Below, piece after piece: positions 51,401 to 54,483 of a stretch of 54,483 nucleotides of DNA. The DNA is taken from assembly GCA_026708505.1 (NCBI GenBank), contig JAPOUU010000083.1:1-54483 (forward strand), in the 5' to 3' direction. Position 1 is the first letter of the stretch, and every line of letters starts with the position of its first letter. The notes below the pieces were generated by a model. The model was not told where the DNA came from. It made no database searches and saw only the letters and a list, made by a program, of their open reading frames with translations. This DNA is from Hyphomicrobiales bacterium (lineage in GTDB: Bacteria; Pseudomonadota; Alphaproteobacteria; JAPOUT01). The position numbers and the translations under genes were made by a program.

Positions 51401-54400
51401 CCGCCTTAGACGACACCGACCCGGAACTCACGGAAAATATTGTAATCACCCTGGGCGAACGCGCAGACGCGATGCTTCCGGAGGGCTGGGCATTTGAAAC
51501 GGGGCGCGACGTCCTAACCCTTAACATCCTGCCGAACGACAACCGAATTCTTTTGGCTTCGACGAGTCCTTCGAATGCGGAAGAGTATGCGGACGGAACA
51601 ACGGGAACGGACGCGACCATAGAGTTCAACGTTAATCTGCCGCCGGAGACGGGGAACGTGGTTCTCAATGTCACGCCGACATTTGGAGGCGGGGCGGTCG
51701 CAGCCGACTACATGATCACGGCCGACGGAGATTATCACGACACCGGAGTGGACGGCATCGGACTCTGGACGCTCCCCCCGGGCATGGCCGATCCGGCGCT
51801 TACCGTCAAGGCCTTTGACGACACCTTTGACGATGACGGCGAATTTGTTACTTTCGCAATATCCCTGGCCGGCGAAAGCGTAGGGTGGGAGGTTGGCACC
51901 GATTCCGATAACGGAACCCTGGAATACAGGGTTGATTTCGTCGACAACGACGACGAAACAACGTTGCCGACAGGCACGGCCGGTTTTGAGGAAGTTGAAT
52001 CGAGGGTGTCCGAGGTCTCGGGCGGCACAACGCACAATGTTCCCGTTACGGTTTCCGCAGTGCCTGCAACGCCTTTCGATCTCGTCATCAATGTCGACAC
52101 CAGCGCAAGCACGGCAACGCAAGGCACGGTCGGCGCGGTCACCTCGGGTGACGATTTCACCGTTCCCGCAACCCTCAACATCTCGGGTGCGGGAGAAACC
52201 AATTTCGTTGTCACCATTCTCGATGATGGCGATCCCGAGCTTGATCAAACCATAGTTCTGGATATCCCCTCCACAGGCAACGGGCTTCCGATGGGTTTCA
52301 CGCTCGGCACAAACAAGCGGCACACCGTCACCATCTCCCCCAACGACAACACCATCGGCTTTACCTCGCCCGCGAGCGCAACGATTTCCGAAAACGGGGG
52401 CGTTACGAGCGTAGCCGTCAGCATTGACATCAACCAGCAGCTCTCTTCGAGAGAGACCGCCAAGGTGTCTCTCACCACGTCGAGCAGGTATAACATTTCT
52501 CCGGGAGCCGGTGCGGGTTATTCGAACGGCGTCTTGACGCTTCCTCCTTCGAGAAGTCCTGCGACTTTCATAATCACAGCCATCGATAACGACGACATTG
52601 AAGATGAAGTGGAACTCACCATCACAATGGGCGACGACACCATCCCGGACGGCTGGACGCTTGATAGCAGCAACAATACTTTCACCCTTACCATCACCGA
52701 CGATGAAGTATCCGAAAGACGAACCGTCTCCTTCTCCAAAAGCGATTCGCCGGTGCTGGCGCAAGGCGGATCAGGTGACCAGGTTGATGTAACCATTGAT
52801 CCGGCGCCGTCCGTAGAGACCATGATTCCCATTTCGGTCGCCGGGGATTCCGACGCCTTCAGTCTTTCGGTGCAATCTCCCAGCGGCGCGGCATGGGACG
52901 GAGCGACCTCGATGCTCACCTTCCCCGCCGGCGAGGGAACCGTCACCCTCGCCATAACTCCGGAGACAGACACCGACACCGTCAGCGATACAATTACCGC
53001 AACCCTCAACCAGTCGGACCTGCCGCCGGGCCATGACGTCGGCGATATCGGCACCTGGACGGTTGAAATCGCCGAGGGAACGGTCGGTTTCCAAGCCGGA
53101 ACCGATGCGAACGCAAACGAAGGAGACAGGATTAATTTCACGCTGGAGCTCTCGAGCGAGTTGACTGCGGCGGCGACCCTCACGCTTGGCGTGAGCGCGA
53201 CCGGCATCACAAGCACCTCCGCTTACACCCTCTCCGTGATAACTCCTTCGGCTGCGAGCCTCTCGGGCAGCACCCTTACCGTGCCGTCGGGCAATGATAG
53301 CGTGACGCTTTCGATTCTCATCCCCGAGGACAGCAACGACGACCGCGAAACCGTCACCCTCGAAGTCACGGACATCACCGCTCCGGCGGGCTGGAAGGTC
53401 GGATCGGCATCCGCCCATGAAATCAGTGTTGCCGATAATGACTCCGCCGTAGGCTTTGTGTTGGAGAGATCCACGGTCAGAGCGCCGGCAGACAGAACCA
53501 CTCCTGCCAAACACTTTGTAGAAATCACCTTGCCGGAATCGCCGGCTGCTGATGTTTCCCTTAATATGGCTAGGAGCGGAACCGCCATCTACGGCGCTAC
53601 GTCCGAGTGGTTTAGCGAAACGCCGCTTCCCATTGTTTTCACCGCCGGAGCCAAAGGCGCCGATCTTACGAAGCGTTATGAAATCGATGTTTTTGCCTTG
53701 TCCGGAAGCACATCTAAAACCGCCACACTCACGCTTTCCGGTCGGGCCGGTTCCCTGACGGCCGGCGGTAATAATTTCACGCTTGCGTCCCCCAATAACT
53801 TCCACACCGTCACTATAGAGCCCCCCGCAACCATCGGGTTTACCGCCGACGAGTCGAATGTCGATGAAGCCGCCACAACGCACAATGTTCCCCTTACGAT
53901 TACCGCCGCGCCGGACAGCGCTTTTGATCTCGTCATCAATGCCAGCGGCGGTGCAACCGAGCCCGCGACGAAAGGCACGATCGGCGCGGTCGCCCCGGGC
54001 GACGACTTCACCGTTCCCGCGACCCTCTCGATCTCGTCGGGAACAGCCTCTTTCGGTGTCACCATTATCGATGACAGCACAGCCGAATACGATGAATTCA
54101 TCGTTCTGGAGATTCCCTCCGAAAACAACGGGCTTCCCCCCGGCTTTACGCTCGCGGGTCACACTTCGCACACCGTCAAAATTAACGCGAACGACAACAC
54201 CGTGAGTTTCGCATCGGGTCTCGCAACCACGCTCGCGGAGGGCAATGACACGACCGGAATTAATTTGGCAATCAACGTGGATGAACCCGCGCTCGAGACC
54301 ATCACGCTGAATATCGATACGACGAGTGGAACGGCGGTTCTGGGAACGGACTTCACGATTTCCGGTGCCAACGTATCCGGCACAACCCTGTCGATTCCCG

Positions 54401-54483
54401 CAGGGCGAACGAGCGATACGATTACATTGACGAGCATTGACGATTCAACCGCTGAGGAGGATGAGACCATTATTCTTTCGATT
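36436..54483 (+). CDS. Giant inverse-autotransporter adhesin with Calx-beta repeats, open at window end
   Basis: A single frame of exactly 6016 codons with no stop inside the window. Residues 1-42 are a long signal peptide (VPVFAMLMLSFASLSSSSDSQA). Residues about 100-340 match the intimin/invasin beta-barrel: a helical lead-in, VRGEVDLVLPLWT, DGNFGIVYRSHL, SLFYDYDFRRGHSRLGVGVD and FNYYHPLT. This type of barrel sits in the outer membrane and exports the C-terminal passenger. From residue 375 on are about 40 Calx-beta-like domains (110-150 residues), separated by NDNTIGFAS-like linkers and rich in DDDxExxE motifs that may bind Ca2+. No LysM domain was seen. Frame checks at 44998, 50992 and 54472 agree. 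A large surface adhesin is inferred; the tip is outside the window. Start: ATG 36436, no strong Shine-Dalgarno. Confidence 0.9.
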   Translation, partial: MDNIVSLLAPPRGFVRVAAVPVFAMLMLSFASLSSSSDSQADGLLFTRSHAALEQMWGSVLRCAVREDDDTAVERSLESGSVPARASHDYSECGKQALRNTGSRIIVNTIEDALYQGGLAFVGDDFQLESSLQWVFGGNVRGEVDLVLPLWTNSRSEGEGSALFAQHGVVFWQGLGEESRTDGNFGIVYRSHLTSDVIGGGSLFYDYDFRRGHSRLGVGVDAQSGGFYGNFNYYHPLTAELEGREEKYTAYFERALRGLDATLAYRRNRLRLSGSLGYWHFEGSPESQAQWYPSYEVDAGFLVLPGVFLEGGYEHHEDGKSLGSRWSAGMLFQFSLPNLDGATVVDGSGIPRPNLWRAVEREKRILYEEYERGPGVSLRYSGERLLSEEAVAPQAEMMIVLSEALEGDVELHLVGAGTATYGTDSDSDDWEMSYRVVPATETTRPNNPSMTDCAQALESAPCTIVVPAGGTMVELHVTLHDEGEYEDAETVRISVVVPSGYARFLTARGATQEITIGANLAPTVSLTYEGAPTISEEGGAPGTANMEVRVSEALPRDIVVGFTEEGTADFGDAPNDWFFQYPDIAGSSSQPLDCNANISRCVLTIPAGQTEAQVTVNVNDDNTPEDPENLTLGITLSSQYADVARLGDPSEQTVIIAASERNIAFGAFDPLNPVNLETDVEEGTPVEIEIALDPAPVPITVVLEGGPNPGSHEDADADDLEFPADVVIPANTSSHNFTVTAVSDGIAEPIEEIFLNIVESPRRPLPIGWSIMRTPQETPPNQMRIEIAANGNTIVWDPAGSFRMREDGGAQTVKLVVDGPLKEPAQLRLRPANASTAVLQPSAEEEGDYMYSVTSGGTFSFDDNMLEIPAHSGEGPQEVEITITPRDNPDADGNRTILFEIRGDSPGVPVGWGIGAPRGTASSLEVTIVDDEPPNRGEIAFARAGSRVTEGTSFDIPVSVTGIVGTTFNVMVTAQGALEDAQIQGTSGPGIETPYRFAVDGKSSNLGIDIADNTIADGNREIVFTLASTRLPPGVRFGEQLTHTLIIIDDESGSGDILPVRHSKVGFAGDSTDVTEDASDKTINIPIVASAAPASPFDLIISVLDIGDNPATEGADFTVPSSVQISGGGETNLPVEILADSNVETRETIVLEIDTDNRGFPVGFTFGSRTRHTINIIANGNIIEFADPLTSNATEGGEDAIVNISIDLPLPRGRTGSVNVEVEDGTGVTAADDYRIEGPGYDPSTGILRFPETDSVALTVTARNDTDVEEEETVTLRLVGNSDTPAGWSIGTNNEHVVTLISDYDAPERGQAVGFAIPGASETFNPVRIFEEETTGGSAHGLTVRVASNEAAPRGGIDLAWTVTSGADQLVPASRVGGDVDFARGDEFQEFDIMIESDSVTEPPVPVTLRLSSPTGLPSVWSYGKQEYTFTIESSDGTVGFASTDPVMVDEGEPLTIELTSDVVAPSTGIPVSVTVQGSSPAADLSIASDITIPAGQNSYNLDVEILSDGLGEEAEEYIVSIATGTNFPVGWGTVSGSRTVTIRANENTIGIGSPNSAMIEEADSATIEEGGSGTPNSMTVPVAISNTTFLANALASNITLAHTLGITGDENHTALDDVVFTDVVLDAGTGGGSASIEVSLDGAPELEEVVTVTIVEGSTALPEGWSIDPDNNTYTVTIPANDNTIGFALANSTAVEEASTGVDVHITINNPLPSGATASVMVGTTNQGGAVNADYEITGTNYSNGILTLPVSPDDTATLTVRAISDLDIETGESVRLTLTENAGSFPDGWEIGTAEHVTAFMDKGGTIGFDVPSRLRIPEVDSGLPDFAVIPMVITDSAILAAALTEDITLTHTISIPTDEDNDPEDDVLFTDVVLDAETGEGTARLEVSRDTALEVEEVVTITIMEGATALPTGWTVDTNNNTYTITIPANDNTVGFASESSTITEGSSATVDISVDMPLPAGIAPSVNVDVMNRGGVSDSDYEITAVGYSNGILTLPVSPDDTATLTVRVTSDSEDETGEGVRIILTENNNSFPEGWEIGTNEHRILFEDPPPKNNIGFAAREVEVAEGGTVNVVVAVRDDDDLPVSSLTADIPLSLTITDPDGDTDFHTNDPFFVPGGETFTDGEVQIASFGVREDALHEDEEEITLVLGEGTNFPSEDWEIDANTNQLIIRISASGNTVGFASESSFATEGDPVGTVVSITINQPFPAGTTASVRVALTNQGGAADSDYVISGTDYSNGILTLPVSPDDTANLIVRATTDTDTETGEGVLLTLSENNTSFPAGWELGTHEHLVEFDDADPRNSIGFRDKEIVVTEGTASARQFVNPFAVMRDADGTPITSVIPTTIPLSLTISDPGNDTQFTEGDPVTIGGGSAYTKGEVQLASFAIRLDGRAEPEDRIILRLGERGTFPSDDWVIDKRANELVIVIPAHDNVIGFASASSSVLEEDADGVTIDININTPLPSGAAASALVGITNQGGADANDYEITGDGYSNGVLTLPETPDSTTSLTVRAIADSITETGESILLTLTENNDSFPEGWDFGTHEHTVRFNDTAQMVTVDEAVTDTVVTEADTGSAAATATVRLAFPEALPSEAKIRVSIVVIDSSNTANFSPLGYSLTALNSLEGSFASGSDRDLATIVAGATGFGFSVTIPNDANRFGETVHLLFSEEGDTLPETWDLPPSTPPPVTIRVLDAQATAVGFAESTLTYDTAVVTVNISSDPLTAFPEGIVLVVENSDETGTVIEAGPQVPLEKDQMQSSLEIKPLGGTSLYGDVTLTLTDPNNTLPGDWRIGSNNTLTLTRGTPPSANTINLFSAAGGNVVAEGGTTNLLVEAALPSSGGTAFPPEGIELSLTVETNLADRDDTEDDPDPCPDYNPYQACIDNFEVSANLASKDAQDFERDGQAFPPRDPVNFPILPFPDLDPTVQPNSTRKYTFTLVQEPATTENPSPGNPAAGVFAAIPEDIGIEPEETITVTLAAEGTLPSGWTLGTTSYQITVPANGERIGFASNLPTTTSEHSTLACPTPFGSLSNEIYARLPFETLYDDGTQNTFDVSVTGKNHDGTPVSNIYTQVEVTGQVSRTTREFTVRGNGRVNTTDIGIFICADDTAELAQTLTVEVMPGQQGSSVFSGALMHEITVVPSDNTITIEQPSSALRIAQQNGTATIGVTINNQIPVSGASPQVLIEPSSANGAVPDDYSLSVSGGSLETIEEFRLDTEKHLWTLPTGTSNATLTVTSDIVDADNKKADLALDFRAVNPTLGWDVVLDTGATETTRTIALGNQSAFGTVGFVESSSSVAESSTIFNVPIMVSTAPSSSFNLAVNVTNSSAADAAKAGTSGTGADFSIPATVTISESGRTNLEIEILDDIAAEADETIVLEIPLSGHNIPAGLTRDSAAATHTVTILSNDNNVAFASSSSTATETRADATVTIDVDLPFPAGTEASVRIETENGGGATAADYEITGAGYSNGVLRLPETGSATLTVRAVAEFVEESGESVTLKLSEHNDSFPEGWEIGTPGEHVVTLSDQPLINTIGFTQQEIEVEEGDPVSPTVVLRDASGSLVTSVPTAIPLELAVTPSGSTSYLGDPVRIPGGVLFQNGQVTITSFNVIRDNSRDVRQEITASLSPGAGFPSSNWEIIPRASRLTIVVPAHDNNITFSRPAPPRIREDGGSTTITASIVHAIPEGTTPTPVITVTPTSGNLVEGTDYELSVPSDSSQGSLVDNNNGTWAWTLPTGADNAELTVRAISNIEIDSTLGLRFAAETLPEGWTVVGTTSHTVTITNEDSTIQFAESGSNTGVNEGDVSGDNTFVLTFSEALPADARIAIDVSGVKGSSGVTDTSDYTFALIRPSGSSFDGNVAVARTGTRELAFSIVIPEDADVEDEAITLTLSEDVFPSFWRIGTRSQWAFTVTDNDMSGTIGIGTPNTVSLAEAESGSANSMAIPVVVSDTTRLASLLASDLTLAHTLSISGDENDDPEDDVVVTDVVLDATAGTGSASIEVSRDVVREVQEEVTVTITTGETRLPDGWTIDPNNNTYTVTVPANDNTIEFAPPFLTSIPESTGTTSITAIISGQIPAGETATVAITPTSTNLTEGTHYELTVPSDSSQGSLADDGTTWTWTLPTGADSAELTVTAISDISANSTLSLAFAAPATPLTGWQISGLTQEITITDSATPAAPVVGFVGPTSTVVEEPYFESCSDDGCSVVYPLTVSASARPANAAVIVEVLGSSPASGGATNGIDYSLALKDTFVEFVHNNPADPLTKTVDVRIWSDNQRTGANRDTAPEGDETFTLTLGDNYVNPAGTNSQFGLTENGHNFAFAQNTHTFTILANNNTVGFASGNSSITEGGTGSVTVAVNLPLSLSAPASVYVDITENGSTVPGDYTVTGDNYSGGVLTLPIESDSPNNSATLTVTTVDGTVVSGDGITLTLRERGNSFPPGWEIGKSAHAVRFIESGVSQTLGFAQASSSAFEGDSHSIEFDVTGYAFPDAGFSIEDMGITGALGDATYNGSALVDDLDVTVVLGADAGDNPHFVVQITEDGTWPTSEAAETVTFTLPDVLGSGLIVGANTTHTLTIEPSNNRALFDSEGGRVDNSGTIAENATKIDAIVTLFQYGAPTGGLPLKFIAVDSAEEPIQLDTTSLVSLSSDLDNPASEVEFTVPAGATRYSVPVYVRDNATLGANDLARFVIVAGDDFPTGWGEVSTQSNNYALTVVDDEGNTLVGFSPAEGTVSEASDGVQTVTTNMTITPAPTGEVAIPVTFSGNADSYAITSDPVGAFSRTNNTTGTVTFAAGGGSVELTLTAQEDSNGVTDVITVGLPADSNLPGNIKGAGATWTVEVVDKGPNTVGWLGYSLLTRQIHDTDPIIAFGEDISLDLDENETDYVGVGLYIVLKDSDGNIFSRENNGVLLPMHDARFAASGSIDPPVTFVGRVTGSAYEGLFRIYNREPLTNDNIYLGAPRMYSSTGSAELPSGGLEITGFDFTALDDTDPELTENIVITLGERADAMLPEGWAFETGRDVLTLNILPNDNRILLASTSPSNAEEYADGTTGTDATIEFNVNLPPETGNVVLNVTPTFGGGAVAADYMITADGDYHDTGVDGIGLWTLPPGMADPALTVKAFDDTFDDDGEFVTFAISLAGESVGWEVGTDSDNGTLEYRVDFVDNDDETTLPTGTAGFEEVESRVSEVSGGTTHNVPVTVSAVPATPFDLVINVDTSASTATQGTVGAVTSGDDFTVPATLNISGAGETNFVVTILDDGDPELDQTIVLDIPSTGNGLPMGFTLGTNKRHTVTISPNDNTIGFTSPASATISENGGVTSVAVSIDINQQLSSRETAKVSLTTSSRYNISPGAGAGYSNGVLTLPPSRSPATFIITAIDNDDIEDEVELTITMGDDTIPDGWTLDSSNNTFTLTITDDEVSERRTVSFSKSDSPVLAQGGSGDQVDVTIDPAPSVETMIPISVAGDSDAFSLSVQSPSGAAWDGATSMLTFPAGEGTVTLAITPETDTDTVSDTITATLNQSDLPPGHDVGDIGTWTVEIAEGTVGFQAGTDANANEGDRINFTLELSSELTAAATLTLGVSATGITSTSAYTLSVITPSAASLSGSTLTVPSGNDSVTLSILIPEDSNDDRETVTLEVTDITAPAGWKVGSASAHEISVADNDSAVGFVLERSTVRAPADRTTPAKHFVEITLPESPAADVSLNMARSGTAIYGATSEWFSETPLPIVFTAGAKGADLTKRYEIDVFALSGSTSKTATLTLSGRAGSLTAGGNNFTLASPNNFHTVTIEPPATIGFTADESNVDEAATTHNVPLTITAAPDSAFDLVINASGGATEPATKGTIGAVAPGDDFTVPATLSISSGTASFGVTIIDDSTAEYDEFIVLEIPSENNGLPPGFTLAGHTSHTVKINANDNTVSFASGLATTLAEGNDTTGINLAINVDEPALETITLNIDTTSGTAVLGTDFTISGANVSGTTLSIPAGRTSDTITLTSIDDSTAEEDETIILSI
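37561..54483 (+). repeat. About 40 tandem Calx-beta-like repeats
   Basis: Boundaries are seen as N-T/N-I/V-G-F-A-like linkers at about 38419, 38811, 39250, 39631, 39967, 40378, 40744, 41083, 41488, 41860, 42238, 42611, 42979, 43360, 43747, 44110, 44548, 44878, 45463, 45886, 46312, 46678, 47050, 47413, 47812, 48208, 48586, 48991, 49459, 49837, 50200, 50614, 50992, 51538, 51973, 52351, 52720, 53083, 53446, 53833 and 54202. Repeat length varies from 330 to 580 bp. Subtypes are visible: one with YSNGILTLP, one with SLTI...FPSEDW, one with LAHTLSI...FTDVVLDA, one with GSLADDGTTWTWTLP and one with DFTVPATLNIS. Domain identity is by pattern only. Confidence 0.8.

Overview
The window looks like a chromosomal segment of an alphaproteobacterium. 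This rests on gene order and family content read by eye: yqeY-dnaG-rpoD, carA-carB-greA, ispG-prfA-prmC near a DUF4167 protein and clpB, amidase-PBP1A-prfB, and a DUF1489 protein are arrangements or families typical of that class. ClpB, RpoD, GreA and RF2 also read as alphaproteobacterial. No rRNA, tRNA, CRISPR array, prophage or intact insertion sequence was seen. The exact lineage cannot be fixed from the sequence alone.

Layout. 1-849: two small exported proteins (one a lipoprotein cut by the window edge), then a cluster of palindromic intergenic repeats. 850-6630 (minus): yqeY-dnaG-rpoD followed, almost without a gap, by two c-type cytochromes. 6678-6980: a small coiled-coil membrane protein built from 21-bp repeats. 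7114-12284 (plus): carA-carB-greA, with a lysine/alanine-rich tail on GreA. 12298-15060: an AT-richer patch with a small winged-helix-like protein, an MFS transporter and small membrane/coiled-coil ORFs. 15133-18677 (minus): clpB and a beta-keto acid cleavage enzyme, behind a heat-shock-like promoter. 18687-23590: a MOSC protein (plus), then DUF4167, a coiled-coil membrane protein, prmC, prfA and ispG (minus). 23670-28542 (plus): cell-wall amidase, PBP1A and prfB, the last with the classical +1 programmed frameshift. 28539-30459 (minus): an M23 endopeptidase and a bactofilin. 30956-31770 (plus): a RidA-like protein and DUF1489. 31787-34654 (minus): acetoacetyl-CoA synthetase and panC. 34685-36232: an AT-rich island with a 49-50-bp tandem array, a remnant of a Fic-type protein and an intact Xre/RES toxin-antitoxin pair.

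36436-54483 is a single reading frame that never closes in this window: at least 6016 codons. It has a signal peptide, an inverse-autotransporter (intimin/invasin-type) beta-barrel and then about 40 Calx-beta-like repeats. It fills one third of the window and is the most striking object here. Because it runs off the end it is easily missed by ORF callers, which instead report long antisense shadow frames of up to 690 codons.

How it fits together: most of the window is housekeeping (replication priming, sigma factor, pyrimidine/arginine precursor synthesis, translation termination and release-factor methylation, isoprenoid synthesis, peptidoglycan growth and remodelling). Accessory material is inserted at a few AT-rich points, and the giant surface protein sits beside the toxin-antitoxin island. 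Several genes (clpB, acetoacetyl-CoA synthetase, the RidA-like gene) have a promoter -10 element six or seven bases before the start codon and no Shine-Dalgarno sequence, which suggests leaderless mRNAs.
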